From Streptomyces sp. NRRL F-525 (GTDB lineage Bacteria; Actinomycetota; Actinomycetes; Streptomycetales; Streptomycetaceae), in contig NZ_JNXE01000017.1 of NCBI RefSeq assembly GCF_000716605.1, positions 1 through 64,000 of the forward strand: 64,000 bases of DNA. Reading direction: 5' to 3'. Made by a program: the position numbers and the translations under genes. Numbering within the stretch: position 1 is the stretch's first letter; every line of letters begins with the position of its first letter. The notes under the pieces were generated by a model. It did no database searches. It saw only the letters and a program-made list of their open reading frames with translations, and was not told where the DNA came from. Below, piece by piece: positions 45,709-54,076 of this stretch.

Positions 45709-46494
45709 ATGCCCATCGCCGACTCCGACGGCACCTCCATCTACTACGAGCGCCACGGCAGCGGTCCGGCGATCCTGTTCGTGCACGGCAGCGGCGGCCA
45801 CCACGCCGCGTGGTGGCAGCAAGTGGCCGCGCTGCGTGAGGAGTTCACGGTCGTCACCGTGGACCTCCGCGGCTTCGGCAAGTCCGACTCGTCGATGCCC
45901 GAGTTCGACGGCCAGGACTTCCCCGGTGACGTCGTCGCCGTGCTGGACCAGGAGGACCTGACCGACGCCATGCTGGTCGGCCAGTCCATCGGCTCCGTCG
46001 CCGCGCTCCGCGCCGGACTGCTCCGCCCCGAGCGCGTGGGCTCCGTCGTGCTCGGCCACTCGCTGGGTGGCATCAGCCACCCCGAGCTGAAGGAACTCGC
46101 CGCCGCCGACCGCGCCGAGGCCGTCAAACTGCCGGTCATCGACCGCCTGTTGACCAAGAGGTTCCAGCAGGAACGCGCCGATCTGACCTTCCTCTTCCAG
46201 CAGATGGGCACGTTCAACGTCGCCAAGATGCAGGACCTGCGCAACCTCGACACCGACGGCCCGTCCCTGGACGACATCCAGAACTCCGGTGTGAAGGTCG
46301 CCTTCCTGGCCGGCGAGAAGGACGCGGTGCTCAGCGTGAAGACCGTGACCCGCGCCCACGAACTGCTGCCCGGCTCCCACCTGGAGATCGTCCCGGACGC
46401 CCCGCACTCCATGTACTGGGAGACGCCCGCGAAGTACAACGCCGCCGTCGCCCACCTGCGCCGCACCCTCACCGCACCGAAGGAAGCAGCATGA
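45709..46494 (+). CDS. Alpha/beta hydrolase
   Basis: 261 residues, ATG 45709 with AGGAG upstream. Alpha/beta fold with oxyanion HGSGGHHAAWW, nucleophile elbow GQSIGSVAAL (Ser), Asp in LAGEKDAVLSV and His in DAPHSMYWE. It resembles C-C bond hydrolases and enol-lactone hydrolases (PcaD/MhpC group) in layout. In this operon it could hydrolyse a meta-cleavage product or lactone. Overlap of 4 bases with the GlcG/HbpS gene. Confidence 0.85.
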   Translation: MPIADSDGTSIYYERHGSGPAILFVHGSGGHHAAWWQQVAALREEFTVVTVDLRGFGKSDSSMPEFDGQDFPGDVVAVLDQEDLTDAMLVGQSIGSVAALRAGLLRPERVGSVVLGHSLGGISHPELKELAAADRAEAVKLPVIDRLLTKRFQQERADLTFLFQQMGTFNVAKMQDLRNLDTDGPSLDDIQNSGVKVAFLAGEKDAVLSVKTVTRAHELLPGSHLEIVPDAPHSMYWETPAKYNAAVAHLRRTLTAPKEAA

Positions 46495-47000
46495 GCAGCC
46501 TCACCCTGGACGCCGCCGAGGAGATCATCGACGCCGCCCACAAGCGCGCCCAGTCGATCGGGAAGGCGGTGAGCGTGGCCGTCGTGGACGCGGGCGGCTT
46601 CCCCATCGCCATCCGTCGCCCGGACGGTGCCCGCCCGCTCACCCCGGACATCGCCCGCGCCAAGGCGTACACGGCCGCCATCATGCAGCGCCCCGGCAAG
46701 ATGCTGAAGAAGTGGCAGGAGAGCCAGCCCGTCTTCTTCGGCCAGCTGTCCCAACTCCCGGGCGCCGCCATGCCGATCATGGCCACCGAGGGCAGCCTCA
46801 CCATCAAGAAGGACGGCGAGATCATCGGCGGCCTCGGCATCGCCGGCGGTACCGCCGACGAGGATCAGCAGATCGCGGAGGAGGTCCTCGCCTCGCTCGG
46901 CTACGAACTGGAGTTCGCCGCCTGGGGTGTCGCGGGCAAGCCGGCCCCGGCCTCGGACTCGTCGTCCTCGTCCTCGTCCTCGTCCGGAAAGGACGCCTGA
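46491..47000 (+). CDS. GlcG/HbpS family (DUF336) protein with Ser-rich tail
   Basis: 169 residues. DUF336/GlcG core: LTLDAAEEIIDAAHKRAQSIGKAVSVAVVDAGGFPIAIRRPDGA, ARAKAYTAAIM and GGLGIAGGTADEDQQIAEEVL. Related proteins bind heme or small cofactors (HbpS) or accompany glycolate and aromatic-degradation genes (PduO-type). The end is a nine-serine run encoded by a TCCTCG-type hexanucleotide repeat (about 46961-46983) that could vary in length by slippage. No secretion signal, so cytoplasmic. Role in the operon unknown. Confidence 0.8.
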   Translation: MSSLTLDAAEEIIDAAHKRAQSIGKAVSVAVVDAGGFPIAIRRPDGARPLTPDIARAKAYTAAIMQRPGKMLKKWQESQPVFFGQLSQLPGAAMPIMATEGSLTIKKDGEIIGGLGIAGGTADEDQQIAEEVLASLGYELEFAAWGVAGKPAPASDSSSSSSSSSGKDA

Positions 47001-47003
47001 CCC

Positions 47004-48032
47004 ATGGCGGATACGTTCAACTACCGCATCGACCACCACGGCAGCCTGGTCCGCCCCGCCGAACTCACCGCCGCACGCGCGTCGGGCGACCCCGAGGCCC
47101 TGAAGGAAGCGGAGCTTCAGGCGGTCAAGGACGCGATCGTCTTCCAGCGCAAGCTCCGCTCCACCGTCGTCACCGACGGAGACTTCCCCCGGGAAGACTT
47201 CCGCAGCGCGGTCCTTGACGGAGTGTCAGGATTCCGGCGCACGGACGAGACGGACGCCGACGGCCTCACCCGCTGGGTTGCTGAGTCCCTCCCCAAGGCC
47301 AACGGCCCGCTCCTCGCGGACTGGACGGCCCGGCTCACCGAACTGACGGTGATCGCCCCGAAGGCCTCGCTGCCCTCACCCGCGTACCTCGCCGCCACCA
47401 CCTTCCAGCCGGGCCACGGTCCGTCCTCCGCACGGGAGTTGGGGGAGGCGCTGGCGGAGATCGTCCTCGCCGAGATACAGCTGCTGGTCTCCAAGGGCGT
47501 CCGCCTGATCCAGCTCAACAACCCGCTCCTGCTGGGCCAGTTGGCCACCGAACCGGCCGACCCCGGCGCGCTGTCCTTCGCGGACGCGCTCGCTGTGGAC
47601 GCCCTGGCGGTACGCCTGGACGACCGCCCCGAGGGCGTACGGATCGGCCTCGCTCCCGGCCCGGTCGTCCCCGCCGCGATCGACGGGGCCCGCGCCGAGC
47701 AGCTCTACGCCGAGATCGCCGCCGACCGCTGGATCCTCCCCTTCGACCAGGGCACCCCGGCCGAACTCGCCCTGGTCAAGGCCCTTCCAGAGGACCGTGA
47801 CTTCTGCCTGGGTGTCGTCGACGCGACCGTGCCTGAGCTGGAGGACATCGACACGGTGATGGCCAGGCTCGACGCGGTGGGGGAGTTCAAGGACCTGGAG
47901 GACGGAGCCGTATCACCGTCCCGGGGCTTCGCCGATGTGGCGAGCCGGCCACTGCTGAGCACCGAACAGCAGCGCCGGAAGATCGAGTTGGTGGAGACCG
48001 TGGCACGGTACGTCTGGGGCAACGAGTTCTGA
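47004..48032 (+). CDS. MetE-like (cobalamin-independent methionine synthase-like) protein of unknown reaction
   Basis: 342 residues, TIM-barrel homologue of the MetE C-terminal half (UROD/MetE superfamily): HHGSLVRPAELTAAR, VVTDGDFPREDFRSAVLDGV, LIQLNNPLLLGQ, LGVVDATVPELEDIDTVMARL. The zinc and homocysteine ligands of methionine synthase are not visible: the usual IDEPA is QLNNPLL, and the usual NPxCG segment is SPSRGFADV. A methionine synthase role is therefore unlikely. In a catabolic operon it might transfer a methyl group from a methoxylated aromatic or catalyse a C-C lyase step (speculation). It is followed by a perfect hairpin terminator. Confidence 0.7.
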   Translation: MADTFNYRIDHHGSLVRPAELTAARASGDPEALKEAELQAVKDAIVFQRKLRSTVVTDGDFPREDFRSAVLDGVSGFRRTDETDADGLTRWVAESLPKANGPLLADWTARLTELTVIAPKASLPSPAYLAATTFQPGHGPSSARELGEALAEIVLAEIQLLVSKGVRLIQLNNPLLLGQLATEPADPGALSFADALAVDALAVRLDDRPEGVRIGLAPGPVVPAAIDGARAEQLYAEIAADRWILPFDQGTPAELALVKALPEDRDFCLGVVDATVPELEDIDTVMARLDAVGEFKDLEDGAVSPSRGFADVASRPLLSTEQQRRKIELVETVARYVWGNEF

Positions 48033-48040
48033 CGTACGGG

Positions 48041-48069
48041 CCGGGAAGCGCGGGAGACGCGCTTCCCGG
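48041..48069. terminator. Perfect 12-bp hairpin terminator
   Basis: CCGGGAAGCGCG (48041-48052) and CGCGCTTCCCGG (48058-48069) pair perfectly around GGAGA, between the convergent MetE-like and ABM genes. It probably terminates both transcripts. Confidence 0.9.
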
Positions 48070-48086
48070 CGGGGGTGCACGGAAGC

Positions 48087-48374
48087 TCAGAGCACCTCGG
48101 CGAACGTCACCCTGCGGTCGGTCAGTAGCGGCCAGATCGTCTGCACGATCAGCTCGTTGAAGTGCCCGGCGGCCTTGTGCGCGTCGAAACCGGCCCGGTC
48201 GGCGTACTGCTCGTACAGCACGAAACTGCCTGGCACATCAGCCTCGGCGTGCACCTCGTACGCCAGGTTCGCCGGCTCGGCACGGGTGAGCTCGCGCACC
48301 TTCAGCAACGCGGCACGGACGGTGGCGTCGTCGGCGGGCTCGCAGAAGTAGTGGGCGATGACGGCGTAGGCCAT
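48087..48374 (-). CDS. Antibiotic biosynthesis monooxygenase (ABM/YgiN-like) protein
   Basis: 95 residues, ATG 48374. Ferredoxin-like ABM fold: YAVIAHYFCEPADDATVRAALLKVRELTRAEPANLAYEV, SFVLYEQYADRAGFDAHKAAGHF. Members include quinol monooxygenases that act without cofactors and small stress or heme-degrading proteins. In aromatic clusters they may oxidise hydroquinones. It diverges from the aldehyde dehydrogenase at 48612; a candidate LysR half-site lies between them. Confidence 0.8.
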   Translation of the reverse strand: MAYAVIAHYFCEPADDATVRAALLKVRELTRAEPANLAYEVHAEADVPGSFVLYEQYADRAGFDAHKAAGHFNELIVQTIWPLLTDRRVTFAEVL

Positions 48375-48478
48375 GTCGTGTCTCTCCTCGGTGGTTCCTG
48401 GATTCCCGGCGGCGTGTCGCGGCTGCCGTCCGGCCCGCCGATTCCAGCACGGAACAACCCTCCGCCGACCTGCGCACG

Positions 48479-48497
48479 GCGCAAGCAATGCCTGCCT
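48479..48497. promoter_or_regulatory. Weak candidate LysR site, ABM/ALDH divergent promoter
   Basis: GCGCAAGCAATGCCTGCCT keeps the GCGCAA half and the GCA-N9-TGC core of the 51343 site, but its right arm is degenerate. It lies between the starts at 48374 and 48612. Confidence 0.35.
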
Positions 48498-48611
48498 CCG
48501 CGGGACTGGTGGCACCGCCCCCACATGGTGTGTTGTCGCATCCGGCCCACTGTGGCCGCTGACTGTGCAGACCGCGGACCCGCACCGCGGCGGACGAAGG
48601 AAGTGATCTTC

Positions 48612-50060
48612 ATGCGAAGCCTGGAAACCCTCTCCGGTGGAGAGTGGGTGACGACCGGCGAGTGGATCGAGGTGCAGAACCCCGCCGACGTCCGCACCCC
48701 CCTCGCGCGCATCCCCGCCCTCGCCGCCAAGGACGTCACCCGCGCCTACGACCACGCCGAGCGCGGCTTCGCCGTATGGAAGCGCACCAGTCCCTTCGAG
48801 CGCGCCCGCGTCTTCACCGAGGCGGCCCGGCTGATCCGCGAGCGGGTCGACGAGATCGCCGCCGACGTCACCGCCGAGAACGGCAAGACCGGCGCCGAGG
48901 CCCGCGGCGAGACCCTCAAGGCCGCCGACTTCCTCGACTACTACGCGGGCCTGGCCCGCCAGGGCTACGGCACCCTCCTGCACGACGCCCGCCCCGACAC
49001 CCGCGTGCACACCCAGCGCGAACCGATCGGCGTGATCCTCGTGATCAGCCCCTGGAACGACCCGCTGATCACCCCGGCCCGCAAGCTCGCCCCGCTGCTC
49101 GCCACTGGCAACGCGGCCGTGTTCAAGCCGGCCACCGAGACACCGTTGTCGGGCCTGCACTTCGCCCGCGCCCTGCACGACGCGGGCCTGCCGGCCGGTG
49201 TGCTGAACGTCGTCACCGGCCGCACCGCCGAGATCGAGGAAGCCCTCCTCGACGACCCGCGCATCGTCGGCATCACCTTCACCGGCTCCAACGAGGTCGG
49301 CAACCGCATCCGCCGCCGTCTCGCCGACCGCAACGTCCGCTTCCAGGGCGAACTCGGCGGCAAGAACGCCTCGGTCGTCCTCAAGGACGCCGACCTGCCG
49401 TTCGCCGCGAGGACCGTCGTAGCGGCTTCGTTCGGGCAGGCCGGCCAACGCTGCACCGCCACCAGCCGGGTCGTCGTGGAGCGGCCGGTCTACGAGGAGT
49501 TCACGCGCCTCCTGGTCGCCGAGGTCGAGGCGCTGAAGGTCGGCCCGGGCAGCGACCCGGCGACCACCCTGTGCCCGCTCTCCAGCCCGAAGCAGCGCGA
49601 CAGTGTCCTCGCCCACCTCGCCGGGGCCGTGGAACAGGGCGCCACCGTCCTCACCGGCGGCAGCGCGGACACCGAGGGCGACCACGAGCACGGCTGCTTC
49701 GTCCAGCCGACCGTGCTCGCCGACGTCACCGCCGAGACGGCGATCTGGCGCGAGGAGGTCTTTGGACCGGTCCTCGCAGTCCGTGCCGTGGACGATTTCG
49801 ACCAGGCCGTGGACGCGGTCAACGACTCCCAATTCGGCCTGGCCGCCGCCGTGTTCACCCGTGACCTCGCCTCCGCCTACCGCTTCGCGGACGAGGCCGA
49901 GTGCGGGCAGATCGCGGTCAACGCAACGACCCCCGGCTGGGACGTCCACCTGCCGTTCGGCGGCTTCCACGACTCCGGGACTGGCTACAAGGAGCAGGGC
50001 GACGAGGTCCTGCGCTTCTCCACCCGCGTCAAGACCGTAGCCATTCACTTCGGCGCCTGA
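48612..50060 (+). CDS. Aldehyde dehydrogenase, second copy of the catabolic region
   Basis: 482 residues, ATG 48612 with GAAGGAAG upstream. ALDH family: SPWNDPLITPARKLAPLLATGNAAV, catalytic Glu in QGELGGKNASVVL and catalytic Cys in FGQAGQRCTATSRVVV. KDADLPFAARTVVAAS and FGPVLAV are typical of 2,5-dioxovalerate/alpha-ketoglutarate-semialdehyde dehydrogenases. Together with the L-2-hydroxyglutarate oxidase next to it, a C5 dicarboxylate route to 2-oxoglutarate is plausible (inference). It differs clearly from the ALDH at 43089. Confidence 0.9.
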   Translation: MRSLETLSGGEWVTTGEWIEVQNPADVRTPLARIPALAAKDVTRAYDHAERGFAVWKRTSPFERARVFTEAARLIRERVDEIAADVTAENGKTGAEARGETLKAADFLDYYAGLARQGYGTLLHDARPDTRVHTQREPIGVILVISPWNDPLITPARKLAPLLATGNAAVFKPATETPLSGLHFARALHDAGLPAGVLNVVTGRTAEIEEALLDDPRIVGITFTGSNEVGNRIRRRLADRNVRFQGELGGKNASVVLKDADLPFAARTVVAASFGQAGQRCTATSRVVVERPVYEEFTRLLVAEVEALKVGPGSDPATTLCPLSSPKQRDSVLAHLAGAVEQGATVLTGGSADTEGDHEHGCFVQPTVLADVTAETAIWREEVFGPVLAVRAVDDFDQAVDAVNDSQFGLAAAVFTRDLASAYRFADEAECGQIAVNATTPGWDVHLPFGGFHDSGTGYKEQGDEVLRFSTRVKTVAIHFGA

Positions 50061-50107
50061 TCAAGTCGGTACGACAGAGATTCGGCACGAAAGAAAGGAG
50101 GATGCCG

Positions 50108-51316
50108 ATGGCTGACGAGACGATCGGCATCGTCGGCGCCGGCATCGTGGGCCTGGCCACCGCCCGCGAGATCGCCCTGCGCCGCCCCGGCACCCGGGTC
50201 GTGGTCCTGGAGAAGGAACACGAGGTCGCCGTCCACCAGACCGGCCACAACTCCGGGGTCGTCCACGCCGGCATCTACTACGCGCCGGGCAGCCTCAAGG
50301 CCGACCTGTGCGTACGGGGCGTTTCGATCCTGCGCGAGTACTGCCAGGACCGCGGGCTGCCGTACGACGAGATCGGCAAGCTCGTCGTGGCCGTACGCGA
50401 GGACGAGTTGGGCCGGATGGAGAGCCTCTACGAGCGGGCCCGGAACAACCACGTGCCCGAGCTCCGCAAGATCTCCCAGGCGGAGATCAAGGAGCTGGAG
50501 CCGCATGCCGGCGGTATCGCGGCGCTGCACTCGCCGCGCACCGCGATCACCGACTACCCGGCGATCGCCCGGGAGTTCGCGAAGGACATCGAGGCGTCCG
50601 GCGGCGAGGTGCGGCTCGGTTTCCCGGTCACGTCCATCACCAATGTGCCCGGCGGGATCGAGGTCGCATCGGGCCAAGTGCGTGTCCGTGTCGACCGGTT
50701 GATCCTCTGCGCGGGTCTCCACTCGGACGTCGTGGCGAAGTTGGCGCAGGACAAGCGGGAACCGAGGATCATCCCGTTCCGGGGCGAGTACATGCTCCTC
50801 AAGCCGGAGCGCACGAACCTGGTGCGCGGGCTCATCTACCCGGTACCGGACCCCTGTTACCCCTTCCTCGGCGTGCACTTCACCCCGCGGGTCGACGGCA
50901 GCGTCGAGGTCGGCCCGAACGCCGTCCTCGCCCTCGCCAGGGAGGGCTACAAGCTCAGCCGCTTCTCCCTGAAGGACCTCGCCGGGCTCGCCGCCTACCC
51001 CGGTTCCTGGAAGATGGCCGCCCAGCACTGGCGCACCGGCATCAAGGAGTACCGCGGCTCACTGTCCGCGAAGGCCTTCATGAAGGACGCGAAGCTGTAC
51101 GTCCCCGGTGTCGGCGTCTCCGACGTCGTACGCGGCGGGGCGGGCGTCCGCGCCCAGGCACTGGACCCCGACGGCACCCTCGTGGACGACTTCCGCATCC
51201 ATCAGGTCGGCCGGATCACCGCCGTACGCAACGCGCCCTCGCCCGCCGCGACGGCCTCCATGGCGATCGCCGAGCACATCGTCGGCGCCGTGTTCGACAA
51301 CCCGTCCGCAACCTGA
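50108..51316 (+). CDS. lhgO: L-2-hydroxyglutarate oxidase/dehydrogenase (LhgO-like)
   Basis: 402 residues. The second ATG (50108) is chosen because AAAGGAGG ends 7-8 bases before it; the ATG at 50102 is too close. FAD-binding GIVGAGIVGLATAREIA, and family motifs VHQTGHNSGVVHAGIYYAPGSLKA, ITDYPAIAREFA, FRGEYMLLKP and HFTPRVDGSVEVGPNAVLAL. LhgO oxidises L-2-hydroxyglutarate to 2-oxoglutarate and passes electrons to the quinone pool or oxygen. It lies 47 bases after the ALDH gene. Confidence 0.92.
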   Translation: MADETIGIVGAGIVGLATAREIALRRPGTRVVVLEKEHEVAVHQTGHNSGVVHAGIYYAPGSLKADLCVRGVSILREYCQDRGLPYDEIGKLVVAVREDELGRMESLYERARNNHVPELRKISQAEIKELEPHAGGIAALHSPRTAITDYPAIAREFAKDIEASGGEVRLGFPVTSITNVPGGIEVASGQVRVRVDRLILCAGLHSDVVAKLAQDKREPRIIPFRGEYMLLKPERTNLVRGLIYPVPDPCYPFLGVHFTPRVDGSVEVGPNAVLALAREGYKLSRFSLKDLAGLAAYPGSWKMAAQHWRTGIKEYRGSLSAKAFMKDAKLYVPGVGVSDVVRGGAGVRAQALDPDGTLVDDFRIHQVGRITAVRNAPSPAATASMAIAEHIVGAVFDNPSAT

Positions 51317-51342
51317 GAATGCCCTGCGTACAGCGGTGTTTC

Positions 51343-51361
51343 GCGCAACTACTGCTTGCGC
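51343..51361. promoter_or_regulatory. Strong candidate LysR site before the amidohydrolase operon
   Basis: GCGCAACTACTGCTTGCGC has perfect 6-base arms GCGCAA/TTGCGC around 7 bases. It lies 111 bases before the amidohydrolase start, in a 155-base promoter gap. Confidence 0.6.
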
Positions 51362-51471
51362 TCCCGGGACTCGGCAAGGCCTCGCGGCCCGCCTAGCGTT
51401 CGTTCCGTAACCCACCTCACCGGCCCCTTCGCAAGACCTTCGTAAGACCTTCGAGAGAAAGAGCTCAGGAC

Positions 51472-52332
51472 ATGTTCGTTGTCGACACGCAGATCCACAT
51501 CTGGAAGGAAGAGACCCCGGACCGCCCCTGGGTCCCGGGCGCGCGGGAGCGCATCCGCCTCAACGGACACCGCGAGGACCCCTTCTCCTACGAAGAGGCC
51601 CTGGAGCTCATGGACGAGGCCGGCGTGAACCGGGCCCTGATCCTGCCGCCGTCCTGGGAGGGCGACCGTATCGACTACGCCCTGGAGGCCTGCGAGGCGC
51701 ACCCCGACCGCTTCGGGATCATGGCGCGCATCCCGCAGAACAAGCCCGAAGAGGGCAAGGCGATGCTGGCGGACTTCGCGCAGAACCCGCATGTGAAGGG
51801 CACGCGGCTCACCTTCCACCGGCCGCAGGACCGCAACTGGATGATCGACGGCACCAACGACTGGTACTGGCCGATCGCCGAGGAGCTGCGCGTCCCGACG
51901 ATGGTCCACGCGCCCATCTGGAAGCGGGAGTTGGGCGAGATCGCCGCCAAGCACCCCGAGCTGAAGATCATCATCGACCACATGGGCATCATGGCCCGCT
52001 GCGTCGACGACGCGATCGGCTACTGGGTCTCGGAGACCGCCGACCTCGCCGCCCACCCGAACATCTACGTGAAGCTCTCGGCGCTCCCGGGCTACTCCAC
52101 GCAGCCGTTCCCGAACAACAACATCCAGAAGTACGTGCGCGAGATGGTCGACAAGATGGGCCCGCAGCGCTGCTTCTACGGCACGGACATCACGCGGCTG
52201 CTCGGGCACGGCATCACGTACACCGACACGATCGAGCAGTTCACCAAGCACTGGGACTTCACGCCCGAGGAGCTTGAATGGATCATGGGCCGCGGTATCT
52301 CCGAGGTCCTGAACTGGCCGATCGAGGGCTGA
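51472..52332 (+). CDS. Amidohydrolase 2 family protein with Gln in the first metal motif
   Basis: 286 residues, ATG 51472. TIM-barrel metallohydrolase of the amidohydrolase_2/ACMSD group: VVDTQIHIWKEE at the N-terminus (normally HxH; here Gln-Ile-His), LTFHRPQD, PTMVHAPIWK, IIIDHMGIMAR with a conserved His, and RCFYGTDITRL with the catalytic Asp. Loss of the first His is common to a subgroup that includes lactonases and decarboxylases. It would act on a ring-cleavage acid, lactone or carboxylated intermediate. It leads the operon with the ThDP enzyme (13-base gap) and dehydrogenase. Confidence 0.85.
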   Translation: MFVVDTQIHIWKEETPDRPWVPGARERIRLNGHREDPFSYEEALELMDEAGVNRALILPPSWEGDRIDYALEACEAHPDRFGIMARIPQNKPEEGKAMLADFAQNPHVKGTRLTFHRPQDRNWMIDGTNDWYWPIAEELRVPTMVHAPIWKRELGEIAAKHPELKIIIDHMGIMARCVDDAIGYWVSETADLAAHPNIYVKLSALPGYSTQPFPNNNIQKYVREMVDKMGPQRCFYGTDITRLLGHGITYTDTIEQFTKHWDFTPEELEWIMGRGISEVLNWPIEG

Positions 52333-52345
52333 GGAAGCACGAGAG

Positions 52346-54055
52346 ATGACCGACACCACCAACACCCCCGGCGCCGACGGCGGCGACGCTCTCGTCACCG
52401 CCTTCAACGCCGTCGGCGCCGACTACATCTTCTGCTCGTCGGGCTCCGAGTGGGCCCCCGTCTGGGAGTCCCTGGCCCGCCGCCACCGCGACGGACTGCC
52501 CTGCCCGCAGTACCTGGACCTGACCCACGAGACCGTCGCCGTCGGCATGGCCACCGGCTACGGCCTCATCGAGCGCCGGCCGCAGGGCGTCCTGCTGCAC
52601 GCCGCCCCCGGTCTGCTCCAAGGTTCGATGGCCGTGCACGGGGCGCTGCTCGCGGGCGTCCCGATGGTGGTCAGCTCCTCGGAGTCGACCACGTACGGCG
52701 ACGGCCCCGGTCAGGACCCCGGCGGCCAGTGGTACCGCAACCTGTCCATCGTCGGCGGCCCGCACCAGATCGCGCAGCCCTTCACCAAGTGGTCCAACGA
52801 GGCCGCCAGCGTCCACACCCTTCCTACGATGGTGACGCGGGCGGCGGAACTGGCCTGGCGTGCCCCGTCCGGACCGGCGTACCTCAACGTCCCGCTGGAG
52901 ATCCTGCTGGAGGAGTGGGACGGGCGTGAGGCCAAGCCAATCGTGCAGCCCGGCTCGACGCACAGCTCGCCCGAAGAGGTCGACCCCGTCGCCCAGTTGA
53001 TCCGCGAGGCGAGCAACCCCGTCATCGTCACGGAGACGGCCGGCCGTGAGGCGGGCGGTTTCGAGGCGCTGGTCGCGTTCGCCGAGGCGTGGAACATCCC
53101 GGTCGTCGAGCCCGACTCGGCGGTCTGCGGCAACTTCCCGCGCACCCACCCGCTGCACGCCGGCAGCGACATCGGCCCGTGGATGGACGAGGCTGACCTG
53201 ATCCTCCTCGTCAACTGCCGCGCGCCCTTCTACCCGCCGTCGCGCCGCCCCTCCAAGGCGACGGTCGTCGTCATCGACGAGGTGCCACAGCGCCCGCACG
53301 TCGTCTACCAAGTCCTGTTCGCCGACCGGTACTTGGAAGGCAACGTCGCCAACACCCTGCGCCAGCTGGCCAAGCGGGCGAAGGATCTCGACGAGGCGTC
53401 CGTCGCCGTACGCCGTGCGGCCCAGGAGCAACGGCACGCCGACGAGCAGGCCGCGATCGCCGCCGCCGAGGCAAAGGCCGCGCAGGCGGAGGGCGTTGAC
53501 CCGGTCCTCGTCGCCGCGACCCTGCGCAAGCTGCTCGACGGCCAGGACGCGATCGTCGTCGACGAGACCATCACCCACAGCCGGGTCGTCAAGCGCCATG
53601 TCCAAACGGCCGACCCCGACTCGTACTTCTACGTGCAGGGCGGCCTCGGCCAGGGCATCGCGGTCGCGCTCGGCGTCAAACTCGCCGCGCGGGAACGCCC
53701 GGTGGTGCTCACCATCGGCGACGGCGCGTTCACGTACAACCCGGTGATCCAGTCGTACGACGCGTCCAACGCCTACGAACTCCCGTTGCTGATCGTGGTG
53801 TTCAACAACCGCGTCTACAAGTCGATGAACCTCAACCACCGCAGGTTCTACCCCGAGGGTGCCGCCGCCGACACCGGTGAGTGGCTCGGCACCGATCTGC
53901 ACCGGTTGCCCCGACTCGCCGCGTTCGCCGAGCCGTTCGGGATGCACACCGAGACCGTCGACGCACCCGAGGCCCTCGCACCCGCGCTGGAGCGTGCGCT
54001 CAAGGCCGTGGCGGAGGGCACCACCGCCGTCGTCGACGTCCTCGTCACCCGCTGA
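52346..54055 (+). CDS. Thiamine diphosphate-dependent decarboxylase/synthase-like enzyme
   Basis: 569 residues with three ThDP-enzyme domains. PYR domain: LTHETVAVGMATGYG with the catalytic Glu; central domain: VDPVAQLIREASNPVIVTETAGR; PP domain: the GDG...N cofactor motif, seen as TIGDGAFTYNPVIQSYDASN followed by VVFNN. A coiled, Ala/Glu-rich linker near residue 355-375 is notable. The family contains benzoylformate decarboxylase, acetolactate synthase and oxalyl-CoA decarboxylase; this member cannot be placed exactly. It would decarboxylate a 2-oxo acid of the pathway, with the aldehyde going to an ALDH. Confidence 0.87.
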   Translation: MTDTTNTPGADGGDALVTAFNAVGADYIFCSSGSEWAPVWESLARRHRDGLPCPQYLDLTHETVAVGMATGYGLIERRPQGVLLHAAPGLLQGSMAVHGALLAGVPMVVSSSESTTYGDGPGQDPGGQWYRNLSIVGGPHQIAQPFTKWSNEAASVHTLPTMVTRAAELAWRAPSGPAYLNVPLEILLEEWDGREAKPIVQPGSTHSSPEEVDPVAQLIREASNPVIVTETAGREAGGFEALVAFAEAWNIPVVEPDSAVCGNFPRTHPLHAGSDIGPWMDEADLILLVNCRAPFYPPSRRPSKATVVVIDEVPQRPHVVYQVLFADRYLEGNVANTLRQLAKRAKDLDEASVAVRRAAQEQRHADEQAAIAAAEAKAAQAEGVDPVLVAATLRKLLDGQDAIVVDETITHSRVVKRHVQTADPDSYFYVQGGLGQGIAVALGVKLAARERPVVLTIGDGAFTYNPVIQSYDASNAYELPLLIVVFNNRVYKSMNLNHRRFYPEGAAADTGEWLGTDLHRLPRLAAFAEPFGMHTETVDAPEALAPALERALKAVAEGTTAVVDVLVTR

Positions 54056-54076
54056 ACCAGGAAGGCATCCGCCACC

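Noticed and set aside
45208..46494. Alpha/beta hydrolase extended upstream to 45208
   Set aside because: The extension overlaps the FAH and VOC genes out of frame. ATG 45709 with AGGAG fits.
46961..46983. Phase-variable repeat
   Set aside because: The TCCTCG-type repeat encodes a C-terminal serine run; six-base units keep frame, so slippage would change length but not switch the gene off.
48087..50048. 653-codon minus-strand frame ending in the ABM domain
   Set aside because: Only the last 95 codons are conserved; the rest is antisense to the aldehyde dehydrogenase. ATG 48374 is the right start.
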